Positions 1-7,914 of a DNA stretch of 64,000 nt are shown in pieces (position 1 is the stretch's first letter; each line of letters starts with the position of its first letter). Position numbers and translations under genes: made by a program. This DNA comes from Candidatus Eiseniibacteriota bacterium (GTDB lineage Bacteria; Orphanbacterota; Orphanbacteria; Orphanbacterales; Orphanbacteraceae): NCBI GenBank assembly GCA_029262235.1, contig JAJCZU010000002.1, forward strand, positions 1,116,001 to 1,180,000. The letters are read 5' to 3'. Under the pieces are notes generated by a model. That model searched no databases. It was not told the DNA's origin and worked only from the letters and a program-made list of their open reading frames with translations.

Positions 1-1854
1 GGGGCACTCGGCTGGGCCGCCTTCGACCGGACGGCCCGCAAGGCCGTTCCCCCCGGGCACGGGGACGGCGGGGGCACGGCTCGCATCGATCCTTCCGCCC
101 CGATTCCGGCAGGCTCCACCGGATCCTGGACAATCTCGTTTCAGGCCGGTCCCGACGGGATCGAACCGGGAGGCGGGCTCGTCGTCCAGTTCCCGGTCTT
201 CTGGAAATGGACGCCCCCGCAGACCGATTCTCCCGGCTACCCGGGGTTCGTATTCGCCGAATGGAGCCGGGACGACCTGGTTCTCGAATCGTTCGCCTCG
301 GACCTCCAGTGGGTCCGATTCACGGTCCGCGGCGAAAGGCTCGAGTCGGGAGACCGTGTCGCGATTCACTACGGCGGGAGTTCTGACGACGGGATCAGCG
401 AGGTCCGCGCGGACCCTTACGCCGAAAGAGGGCAGGAATTCCTCGTCAAAGTCGACGGGGACGGGGACGAGATTTACGAAGAGCTCGCGGAATCGCCCCG
501 GATCGACATCATCCCGGGCGAGGCGGTCCAGCTCCGCGTTTTCGGGCGCGGCGGTGCGTCCGTGGCGGACTCGACGGATCTCGTGGTGGCCGCACTCGAC
601 CGCTTCGGAAACCTCGCCCCGTCGTACCGGGGCACGGTCCGGTTTTCCCACCGGCGATCGGTCCGCGGCCTTCCGGCCTCGTACACGTTTCGCGAGGAAG
701 ACGGCGGGACGCGGCGATTTCGGTTTCTGATTCCGGAAGCCGGGATTTTCTCGGTGCATGCGCGGGAAGAAGGGGGCGTTCTCGAAGGACGCTCCAATCC
801 GATTCCCGTTCTCCCCGAGCGGGGTGAAAACGTGCTTCTCTGGGCGGACCTGCATCAGCATTCCAATCTTTCGGACGGCACCGGGAAACCGGACGAGCTC
901 TACCGATACGCGCGCGACGTCGCGAACCTCGACATCATGGCGCTCACCGATCATGACCACCATGGCCTTCGGCCGCTCGGCGATTCTCCCTGGGAGGAAA
1001 TTCGCACAGCGACCGAAGCGTTCTACGAACCGGGCTCATTCGTCACGTTCCTCGGCTACGAATGGACGAACTGGACCTACGGTCACAGGAACGTCTACTA
1101 CACAACCGCGGATGGTGAAGTGCTCTCGATGGCCGACAGTGCATCGAACGCCCCGGGCGAGCTTTGGAACCGGCTCCCTGAAGGAGAAGCGATGACCGTT
1201 GCGCACCACACGGGAGGCGGTCCGGTCCCCATCGACTGGAACGTGCGGCCAGACCCCCGCTTCGAATACCTGGTCGAAATCGCGTCCGTTCACGGAAGCT
1301 CGGAATGCGCCGGCTGCCCGAGCGAAATCTACAGACCCGTCGAGGGGGCGTTCGTTCAGGACGCCCTGCAGCGTGGCATTCGTCTCGGATTCATAGGCGC
1401 CGGCGACGGCCACATCGGACATCCGGGAGAGACCTACGGCCTGCTCGGCGGACTCGCCGGAATCTACGCGGAGGAACGAACTCGCGAATCAGTGTGGGAA
1501 GCCATGCGCGCGCGGCGCACGTACGCGACCTCGGGAGCGCGCATCGTACTCAGCGCGCGTGTCGGCGAACACTGGATGGGGGAGGAGTTCGATTTTCTCG
1601 AAGTCGAGGACGCTTTCGAGGTCGATTTCGAAGTCGTCGGTACGGAGCCGGTCGACCGTGTGGAACTCATCGTCGACGGAAGAGTCGCCGACACGAAATA
1701 CTGCAGCGCCGCGGAAGTTACCGGAAGCTTCCCGATGCGAAGGCCCGTAACGGAGACCTGGTTTTATGTTCGCGTCATCCAGATGGACGGCAACCTCGCC
1801 TGGTCGAGCCCTTTCTGGATCACCTCGAAACGGAAACCGGACGAGTCGCCGTGA
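1..1854 (+). CDS. DUF3604/PHP-like metal-dependent protein, 5' end outside window
   Basis: The reading frame is open from the first base and stops at 1852-1854, so the N-terminus lies upstream. About 617 residues are visible. The first ~270 look like beta-rich, Ig-like extracellular modules with no motif I recognise. From about base 835 a PHP/DUF3604-type domain follows: DLHQHS, TDHDHH, GYEWTN, AHHTGGG, ASVHGSSE and GDGHIGHP supply the histidines and acids expected of a metallo-hydrolase core. A C-terminal segment after about base 1530 looks like another beta domain. Family members are poorly characterised and the substrate is unknown. The ATG at 562 is internal: the frame upstream of it codes without break in the same style. 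The fold call is fairly safe; function is not assigned. Confidence 0.75.
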   Translation, partial: GALGWAAFDRTARKAVPPGHGDGGGTARIDPSAPIPAGSTGSWTISFQAGPDGIEPGGGLVVQFPVFWKWTPPQTDSPGYPGFVFAEWSRDDLVLESFASDLQWVRFTVRGERLESGDRVAIHYGGSSDDGISEVRADPYAERGQEFLVKVDGDGDEIYEELAESPRIDIIPGEAVQLRVFGRGGASVADSTDLVVAALDRFGNLAPSYRGTVRFSHRRSVRGLPASYTFREEDGGTRRFRFLIPEAGIFSVHAREEGGVLEGRSNPIPVLPERGENVLLWADLHQHSNLSDGTGKPDELYRYARDVANLDIMALTDHDHHGLRPLGDSPWEEIRTATEAFYEPGSFVTFLGYEWTNWTYGHRNVYYTTADGEVLSMADSASNAPGELWNRLPEGEAMTVAHHTGGGPVPIDWNVRPDPRFEYLVEIASVHGSSECAGCPSEIYRPVEGAFVQDALQRGIRLGFIGAGDGHIGHPGETYGLLGGLAGIYAEERTRESVWEAMRARRTYATSGARIVLSARVGEHWMGEEFDFLEVEDAFEVDFEVVGTEPVDRVELIVDGRVADTKYCSAAEVTGSFPMRRPVTETWFYVRVIQMDGNLAWSSPFWITSKRKPDESP

Positions 1855-1911
1855 TTCGCAACCTGCGGAGCGTCGTGCATTCTGCCCCCGGGAGTCCCCC
1901 GTATGAGGCCC

Positions 1912-1931
1912 CCGTTTTCACTCGAAAACGG
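1912..1931 (+). terminator. Perfect 8-bp hairpin downstream of the DUF3604-like gene
   Basis: CCGTTTTC at 1912-1919 and GAAAACGG at 1924-1931 form a perfect 8-bp stem with a 4-nt loop (ACTC), 57 bases after the stop codon. No clean U-tract follows, so it may be a weak or Rho-assisted terminator or an mRNA 3'-end stabiliser. The rest of the 1855-2043 gap holds only an AT-richer stretch with a GAATCGATTC palindrome at 1934-1943. I see no gene there. Confidence 0.35.
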
Positions 1932-2043
1932 CTGAATCGATTCGAATTAACTTGAGACGCCGCCTGGCCGATGATTGGTACAGGAATTGCCACTCCTTCC
2001 TTGCGAAGGACCAGTATGCCGATCAGCCGGGAGGAACGGAGCA

Positions 2044-3219
2044 TTGTCTCTCTACGCCGCGGAAAACAGGGACCGGACGAGTCGTGAGGAGATCCTTCTC
2101 TCGCGGCTGTTCGGAACGCTCTTCATGGTCGACCGCAAGGCGTACCTCGGCGATCTGCTCCAGCGCCTGGACGTGAGTATCCCGAAAGCCGATCTCGATC
2201 AGCTCCAGATCCAGTTCTGGCCGGAACTCGGCGTCTACAGTCCGGACCTCATCATCGAGGGGGACTCGCACCTTCTGTTCGTCGTAAGTCGCAGTCAGGC
2301 CACGCTGGGCGCCGAGAAACTCAAGGCGCTCGCGGAAAACGGATATAAACTTTCGCCTCGCTTCTCGTTGCTCGTGATCACGGACGGACGCACGGAACCG
2401 GAAGAACTCGCGGATCTGCGTGAGGCCGTACCGGGCCGGCGCGACGACCCTTACCGCTGGATCAACTGGTCCGACATCTACACGGCGCTGCACCGGCAAT
2501 TGAAGACGGAAAACGAACACGACACGACGCGGGGACTGATCAACGGATTCCTCGGACTGCTCTCGAAAAAGGGACTCGCCCCGTTCGTCGGATTCTGTGA
2601 AGACGACCTTCGCGACTACCGGGAGCAGCTGCCCGTAATGGAACGCGTATTCGGAACGGCCAATCTCCTCGCCGGCGATCTCGATCACAAGCTCGCGGAA
2701 CACGGCATACAGCGCATCTCGTCGCACGACCCCACGTCGGACGACATCGACCCGCGCGTCATGCGCACTTCCACGATCCATTACGTCGACGAGTCGTGGG
2801 ATCCGGGCATTCTGAACTGCGGCTCGCTCATCGTCCGCATCGATTTTCTGGGCGGCGAAGTGCACGTCGGATTTCAGTCGAACCTCACGGACTCCCGCTC
2901 CCGTGCGCTGATCGTGGAAGCGCGCAACCGGATCGGCGAATTCTTCCAGAGGGACGAGAGTCTGCTGCTGCGCCTCTCACGCGGCAACCGCGAGGCGGAG
3001 CCGACGCGCGACGCCATGCAGGTCGCGCCGATCGAAACGCAGGAAGGGAGCGCGATCACGCGCGCCGAGCTCGTATCCGTGCAGGGGAGCGGCCAGGAAG
3101 ATCTCGTCGAAACTCTCGTGGCCAAACTGGTGGCGATGCGAGAGTTCGTAGCGGACGTCCCGCTCATTCCCGTGCATCGAGAGACCGGCAAGTCCCCGTT
3201 CGTGATCGCCGGTTCCTGA
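2044..3219 (+). CDS. Uncharacterised protein with a degenerate nuclease-like core
   Basis: I do not recognise the family. TTG at 2044 is preferred because GGGAGG at 2029-2034 sits 9 nt upstream; the same frame could start at an upstream ATG at 1975. From the TTG the protein has 391 residues. Residues 67-83 read SPDLIIEG...LFVVSR, which resembles the PD...(D/E)XK core of restriction-like nucleases. The acidic residue and lysine of the second motif appear replaced by Ser and Arg. A later KLSPRFSLLVITDG strand fits the same fold. The middle and C-terminal parts have no motif I know. No signal peptide or membrane segment is evident. The gene stands alone, with a convergent flippase gene 25 nt downstream. 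Confidence 0.6.
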   Translation: MSLYAAENRDRTSREEILLSRLFGTLFMVDRKAYLGDLLQRLDVSIPKADLDQLQIQFWPELGVYSPDLIIEGDSHLLFVVSRSQATLGAEKLKALAENGYKLSPRFSLLVITDGRTEPEELADLREAVPGRRDDPYRWINWSDIYTALHRQLKTENEHDTTRGLINGFLGLLSKKGLAPFVGFCEDDLRDYREQLPVMERVFGTANLLAGDLDHKLAEHGIQRISSHDPTSDDIDPRVMRTSTIHYVDESWDPGILNCGSLIVRIDFLGGEVHVGFQSNLTDSRSRALIVEARNRIGEFFQRDESLLLRLSRGNREAEPTRDAMQVAPIETQEGSAITRAELVSVQGSGQEDLVETLVAKLVAMREFVADVPLIPVHRETGKSPFVIAGS

Positions 3220-3244
3220 CACCCGCGGCGTCGCACTTTTCGTC

Positions 3245-4714
3245 CTATCTTCCCGTGATTCTGCTCAGTAAGGTACCGACCCGCGCCCGGTCGGACGCCT
3301 CGATCAACGGACTTCGCCAGAGAGACCACGCCACCACAGGAAAATAGATCACGGCCCCCGTCGCGAGCACAGCGATCGGAGCCCCCATGCGCGCCAGCAG
3401 AACGGCCGGCGCGATCGGGAGCCCGGTACGGAGCATCAGAGAGCCGAGATCGCGCCACGGAAACACCCGCATGATCCCGCTCTCCAGAATACGACCCGCC
3501 CACAGAAGATAAAACCCGGCCTGCGCGTAGGTCGCGACCACGGTCGCGATCGCGGGACCGAGGTATCCGAAACGAGGTATCAGCGCGAGGGAAAGACCGA
3601 GGTTCAGCAGAACGTCGAGCAGTGCGCCCCAGGCAACGAGCTTCGACCGGCCGAGCGCGAGCAGAATCGGAGTGTAGGTCGCGGCGCGCAGCGGGAGGAG
3701 CAGCAGATAGAGACGGAACGGACCCGCGCTCGCGGCATAACGCTCCGAGAAGAGCACCACCATGAGCGGACCGGCGAACGCGAAGAGGAAGAAGAAGAGA
3801 GGGAGCAGAAGCATCGCGGTCTTGCGAATCACGCGGTGCCAGAGATCGATCAGCCTGGCCCTGTCCGTTCCTTCGGCCAGCTTCGACATCTCGGGCATCA
3901 CGACCTGCGAAATGGAACCCGCGATCACGTTCACGAACGGAATCTCCATCGCGCCGTTCGCGTAAATCGCGAATGTAGCGGGATCGAACGCCGCCGACAC
4001 GATCGTCTTGTCGAGCCAGCGGGCGACGACACGCAGAATGTCGTTCAGGCCGACCGGGATCGCATAGCGAACGAACCTGCCCCAGAAGGAACGCGGCGGC
4101 TGCCCCGTGAAACCGCGCACCGAATGAAACGCCGCTCCGTAAAGGGCCCCGCTCTTGAACAGCCCGAAAAACACGACACCCCAGATCAGGGCCGCGAACG
4201 GGAGGCCGGCGGCAAGCGGCACGAGAATCGCGAGCACGAAGAAAATGCTGTGAAGAATCGTGACGATCCCGAGCGTGCGGTGCCTGCCCATCGTGATCAG
4301 AAAGGCGTCGAGCGGTATGCCCGGAAGTGCGAACAGCGCGTACCAGGCGATGATGCGAAACGAGGCGGTCAGCGCATCGTTGTTGAAGAACGCCGCCAGC
4401 CACGGAGCCCCGAGCCAGAGTCCGGCGCCAAGCACGGCCCCCACCGCGAACAGGATCACGAGCGCGCGCGACAGAAAACCTTTGCGTTCAGGCTCCGTCA
4501 TCTTCGGAAGGAAATAGAGAATTGCGACGGGGAAACCGAGGAGAAACAACTCCATGAGCATCTGCACGAAAAACCAGCTCTGCTGGAACGTCCCGTACAG
4601 GTTCTGGTCAAGGGCGCGGGAGAGAACGACGTTGACGACGAGAACGTTGACCGAAGTCGCGATGAGGCGCGACACACCGATCACCCCGACGCGTCTGGTC
4701 AGGCTCTCGGTCAA
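3245..4714 (-). CDS. Oligosaccharide flippase (Wzx/MATE-like polysaccharide biosynthesis protein)
   Basis: This is a 489-residue, strongly hydrophobic protein with roughly 12-14 predicted membrane segments. Repeat-like halves and short loops are typical of the MOP superfamily of lipid-linked oligosaccharide flippases. It would move undecaprenyl-linked glycan units across the inner membrane. The start is taken as TTG at 4714-4712, because it forms a TTGA overlap with the stop of the acetyltransferase gene upstream. That is the same 4-nt coupling seen at many junctions in this window, and AGGGG lies just upstream. The frame stays open further upstream but would run deep into the previous gene. 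With the acetyltransferase and deacetylase-like genes it forms a small surface-polysaccharide module. Confidence 0.85.
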   Translation of the reverse strand: MTESLTRRVGVIGVSRLIATSVNVLVVNVVLSRALDQNLYGTFQQSWFFVQMLMELFLLGFPVAILYFLPKMTEPERKGFLSRALVILFAVGAVLGAGLWLGAPWLAAFFNNDALTASFRIIAWYALFALPGIPLDAFLITMGRHRTLGIVTILHSIFFVLAILVPLAAGLPFAALIWGVVFFGLFKSGALYGAAFHSVRGFTGQPPRSFWGRFVRYAIPVGLNDILRVVARWLDKTIVSAAFDPATFAIYANGAMEIPFVNVIAGSISQVVMPEMSKLAEGTDRARLIDLWHRVIRKTAMLLLPLFFFLFAFAGPLMVVLFSERYAASAGPFRLYLLLLPLRAATYTPILLALGRSKLVAWGALLDVLLNLGLSLALIPRFGYLGPAIATVVATYAQAGFYLLWAGRILESGIMRVFPWRDLGSLMLRTGLPIAPAVLLARMGAPIAVLATGAVIYFPVVAWSLWRSPLIEASDRARVGTLLSRITGR

Positions 4715-5238
4715 ATCGCAGCATCCCCTGCAGCAGGCTCGTCGAGAGTCTTGACGATGCGGGCGGGCGATCCGGCGAGTACGCAACGGCCTTCGGCGAA
4801 GCTCTTCGTAACAACGGATCCGGCGCCGACAATCGTGTACGGACCGAGTTCGACCCCCGGCAGTACGACGGCCCCGATGCCGATCCACGAATGATCCCCG
4901 ATCTTGATCGGGGGCGCCTGCAGGTGTCGGGAGTTGTCGAGGGGGTCGTGGTTTGCCGAAATGAGGCCGACGTGCGGCGCGAGATTCACATCATCGCCGA
5001 TCTCGATTCCATTATAAGCCTGAATGTAATTCCCGGGGGAGTCGCCGGGGTAGTGCCCGCGCCCGAATTTGACGCGATCCGGATGCACGATCGTGGATGT
5101 CATGTGCACCGGCCACGGACAGTCGGCGTTGATGCGCAGGATTCTCTTCGCATACACGTTCATCCACCAGAACGAAAACGAGACGCCTGGCGGAATGCGA
5201 AACAGCGCGCGCAGAAACGTGCGAAGAGCGCCCTTCAT
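4711..5238 (-). CDS. Hexapeptide-repeat sugar O-acetyltransferase
   Basis: The 175-residue protein belongs to the left-handed beta-helix acetyltransferases of the maltose/serine/WcaF type. The hexapeptide repeats run through IKIGDHSWIGIGAVVLPG and end in GSPARIVKTL, the usual C-terminal signature. SANHDP contains the catalytic-type histidine. The start ATG at 5238 overlaps the stop of the upstream gene (ATGA); the longer frame from 5307 would begin inside that gene. It probably O-acetylates a sugar of an exopolysaccharide or its lipid-linked precursor, using acetyl-CoA in the cytoplasm. The specific acceptor cannot be read from the sequence. Confidence 0.85.
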   Translation of the reverse strand: MKGALRTFLRALFRIPPGVSFSFWWMNVYAKRILRINADCPWPVHMTSTIVHPDRVKFGRGHYPGDSPGNYIQAYNGIEIGDDVNLAPHVGLISANHDPLDNSRHLQAPPIKIGDHSWIGIGAVVLPGVELGPYTIVGAGSVVTKSFAEGRCVLAGSPARIVKTLDEPAAGDAAI

Positions 5239-6917
5239 CGCATTGTTCTCGAAAGCGTCATCGTTCCCCCGGCCTCGGCATCCACCGTTATCGTTTCTCC
5301 GGACCATCGTGCCTTGATTCCGTCCGCCCTTGCAATCCGAATATCGGAAACAGCGCCTTCGAGGGTGAGCGTCAGATCACGGATCGCGTCGCCCGCCCGA
5401 AAGACGATGCGCTCTTCTCCGGCAGCCACGCCGGTTTCGATCATCCGGAATGCGTCTCGGGCCCGCCACCACTCATCGACACGATCAAGGCCGGACACCC
5501 ACGCTCCGGAGGCCGCCGCCCAGTCGAGCATCGCAATCGTCGCCCGCTCGCGATCAGGCCCGCAGTCGGAATCGACGAAGTACGGATGCCACAACACATC
5601 CACAAGACCCTGGGCACGGCGCGCGGGCCCGGCCCACTCATGCCACGCTTCGGGAGTCGTAAGTCCGCGTGCCAGAAGGGCGCGATCCATCCCCACCAGG
5701 GGAACGGCGAGAAACGACGGGGTGCCTTCCGGCCAGAACGGAAAAGACGTCCCCGCACGAAATCCCGGGGCATCCGGGTAGCCGAGCGACGCGTCATACC
5801 GGAACCCCGCTTTTTCCTGCAATGACCATGTATCCGGTAGTTGAATTCTCAAATAATGCTGACGGACTCCTGCCGGTAAGCTGCCCAGCACATCACCGAT
5901 CCGTGCCCGTTCGCGCTCGAACAAATCGCCATCGCGATACGTGCGCAGGCTTCCGTGCAGACCGACGGAATGTCCGTCGTCCCGCAGCGCGCCGACCAGT
6001 CGGCGAAACGGCGGGGAGGACACGTCATAGCGCCGTCCGAATCGGTCACGACGAACCGCAAGGAAGAAGTACGTGGCCTCCACGCTGCGCTCGCGCTCCC
6101 ACTGCCTGAGCCGATCGGTCATCAACGTCGGCGACACCGTGCCCGCGCGCACGTCCCGCATGAGCAGAGTGAACTGCTTCCCGCGTTCCGGGCCTTGCAG
6201 CGCGCCGATCGCGTGTCGTGCCAGTCGTCGTTCCCAGCGGATCGACTGGTCCTGATCGTGCGTGATCGCAATGGCGTGGGAGCGGCCACCCGGCCAGGGC
6301 GCGCGGCAAACGCTCCACGATCCGGCATGTTTGATGAGAGTCCGCAGAAGATCATGCAGCAGCCAGCCGATTTCGTCGACGACAGGTGTCTCGAGCAGGC
6401 CGTGCTTCGCGAGCCACGTTTCCGTGGGATCGAATCGATCGAGGGAGTCGCGCGCGCCGCGCCGCTCCTCTGCCCGCGTCATGAGGTAGGCCGCGGGATG
6501 CAGAACGTCGGCGTGTAGCGTCACGACCGGCCTTCCGGAAGCGTCGGACGTGTTCGTCAGCGTGGCGAGAGGAGTTCCGTCTTCGCGGGCCCAGATCGTG
6601 CGCCCGCCCTCAACCGGCTCATCCGCGCTCCCGGGACAGGACGCCAGCAGTTCCCGGCCGTCGGGCGCGCGTGCCGTTCCGGGACGCGGTGGAGGCTCGC
6701 TCCAGGGAGCGGACCCGCGATCGATCAGAAGCAGGGGACCGGGCGACCCGGCGGCCGCCGGAATGGAACGCGAATCACCGTAATGAATCGTAACAGCGGA
6801 GCCGGTTGCGGATTCGTTTTCCCGAAGAAACCATCCGCGGCATGTGAGGAGATGGCGAAGTACCCAGCGGCTGACCGCGAGCGATCCTTCGTCGTCAGTG
6901 GTGAAAGCGACGTGCAT
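5235..6917 (-). CDS. Polysaccharide deacetylase-like protein
   Basis: This 560-residue protein has an unfamiliar N-terminal third and a central NodB-like deacetylase fold. AIAITHDQD replaces the usual metal-binding DDG strand, SVGLHGS gives the second metal motif, and GFRYDASLGYP and LVDVLWHPYF match later strands of family members found in exopolysaccharide loci. A C-terminal beta segment of about 80 residues follows. No signal peptide is visible, so it may act in the cytoplasm. It is the first gene of the minus-strand module and overlaps the acetyltransferase by 4 nt. No Shine-Dalgarno sequence precedes ATG 6917, and a promoter-like TTGACA lies 35 bases further upstream. Enzyme activity is inferred from fold alone. 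Confidence 0.7.
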   Translation of the reverse strand: MHVAFTTDDEGSLAVSRWVLRHLLTCRGWFLRENESATGSAVTIHYGDSRSIPAAAGSPGPLLLIDRGSAPWSEPPPRPGTARAPDGRELLASCPGSADEPVEGGRTIWAREDGTPLATLTNTSDASGRPVVTLHADVLHPAAYLMTRAEERRGARDSLDRFDPTETWLAKHGLLETPVVDEIGWLLHDLLRTLIKHAGSWSVCRAPWPGGRSHAIAITHDQDQSIRWERRLARHAIGALQGPERGKQFTLLMRDVRAGTVSPTLMTDRLRQWERERSVEATYFFLAVRRDRFGRRYDVSSPPFRRLVGALRDDGHSVGLHGSLRTYRDGDLFERERARIGDVLGSLPAGVRQHYLRIQLPDTWSLQEKAGFRYDASLGYPDAPGFRAGTSFPFWPEGTPSFLAVPLVGMDRALLARGLTTPEAWHEWAGPARRAQGLVDVLWHPYFVDSDCGPDRERATIAMLDWAAASGAWVSGLDRVDEWWRARDAFRMIETGVAAGEERIVFRAGDAIRDLTLTLEGAVSDIRIARADGIKARWSGETITVDAEAGGTMTLSRTMR

Positions 6918-6928
6918 GGCGTGGCGGC

Positions 6929-6957
6929 AGAGTACCTTTCCGCGGGGTGACTGTCAA
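6929..6957 (-). promoter_or_regulatory. Putative promoter of the deacetylase/acetyltransferase/flippase operon
   Basis: On the minus strand TTGACA (6957-6952), a 17-nt spacer and TACTCT (6934-6929) lie directly upstream of ATG 6917. The -35 is a perfect match, while the -10 matches at three of six positions. The expected start of transcription (~6922) leaves almost no leader, which fits the missing Shine-Dalgarno sequence. Confidence 0.4.
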
Positions 6958-6987
6958 CGGAGGCTTCCATCTGTTACGATTCAGCCC

Positions 6988-7914
6988 ATGACTGCAGGCT
7001 CGACCAGAATCGCCGTCCTCGGGGCCGGTGCAATCGGCTCGCTGTTCGGCGGCCTTCTGACGCCCCATGCGCGTGTCACGATCGTCGGACGTGCTCTGCA
7101 TGTCGACGCCGTGCGCGCAAACGGACTCCTTGTCGAATCGGGCTCGCACGAGACCCTGTTTCGGCCCCGCGCGGAAACTTCTCTCCCCGACGAACCGTGG
7201 GACTGCGTCGCGATCGCGGTCAAGACCGCCGGTCTGCGTGACGCGTGCCGGGAAGTGGCCGCGCTCACGGCGCCACCCTCTCTCGTGCTCCTGCTTCAGA
7301 ACGGGGAGGGGAATGAAGCCGTCGCGGCGAAAACACTCCCGGAAACAACGCTGGGGCGAGCCATCGTATACGAGGGGGCCACGATGAGAAGGCCGGGTGT
7401 CGTCTCGCGCTTCGGCATCGGGAAAACGTACCTCGGCGCGCCCCTCGGCCCCGGTGGCCAGTCCGAAACGCTGGGCGAGATCGTGCAGCTGCTCGAACGC
7501 AGTGGACTTCCGGCCCGCATGGCCCACGACATCAGACGAGAGATCTGGCGCAAGCTGATCGTGAACGCCGCCATCAATCCCGTCGGCGCCCTTGCCGGTG
7601 TCGTAAACGGGGTCATCATTCGCTCGGGTGCCCTTCGGAAACTGCTTCGGTCGGTCATTGACGAGGGGCAGGCCGTCGCGTTCGCGGAAACCGGCTATCG
7701 ATTCGACCTGGTCGAAATGGCTGAGGAGATCGCGAACAATACGGCGGGGAACAGAAACTCGATGCTTCTCGATCTTGCCACGGGGCGAAAGACGGAGATC
7801 GATTTTCTGAACGAGCGGATCGTTCACTACGCAGCGCGGCACGACATCCCCGTCCCCGTGAACCGCCATCTCACCGCCGCGGTTCACGCCCGCGAGGCCG
7901 GCAACGGGAACTAG
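6988..7914 (+). CDS. panE: 2-dehydropantoate 2-reductase
   Basis: PanE reduces ketopantoate to pantoate with NADPH in the pathway to pantothenate and CoA. The 308-residue length is normal. The N-terminal Rossmann motif GAGAIGSLFGG, the catalytic-lysine region of the C-terminal domain (REIWRKLIVNAAINPVGAL) and the late NSMLLDLATGRKTEIDFLN segment are all diagnostic. ATG 6988 directly precedes the Rossmann strand. The frame remains open back to 6844, but that part would overlap the divergent gene. Its stop codon overlaps the stop of the convergent porin gene in a shared CTAG. No other pantothenate gene is nearby; coaE lies about 21 kb away. A TACGAT at 6975-6980 could be a -10 box for a leaderless transcript, but this is weak. 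Confidence 0.9.
   Translation: MTAGSTRIAVLGAGAIGSLFGGLLTPHARVTIVGRALHVDAVRANGLLVESGSHETLFRPRAETSLPDEPWDCVAIAVKTAGLRDACREVAALTAPPSLVLLLQNGEGNEAVAAKTLPETTLGRAIVYEGATMRRPGVVSRFGIGKTYLGAPLGPGGQSETLGEIVQLLERSGLPARMAHDIRREIWRKLIVNAAINPVGALAGVVNGVIIRSGALRKLLRSVIDEGQAVAFAETGYRFDLVEMAEEIANNTAGNRNSMLLDLATGRKTEIDFLNERIVHYAARHDIPVPVNRHLTAAVHAREAGNGN

Noticed and set aside
2023-2865. 280-codon minus-strand frame opposite the nuclease-like orphan protein
   Set aside because: The plus frame has a better Shine-Dalgarno sequence, a balanced composition and plausible secondary structure; the minus frame is Arg/Val/Glu-biased with no motif.
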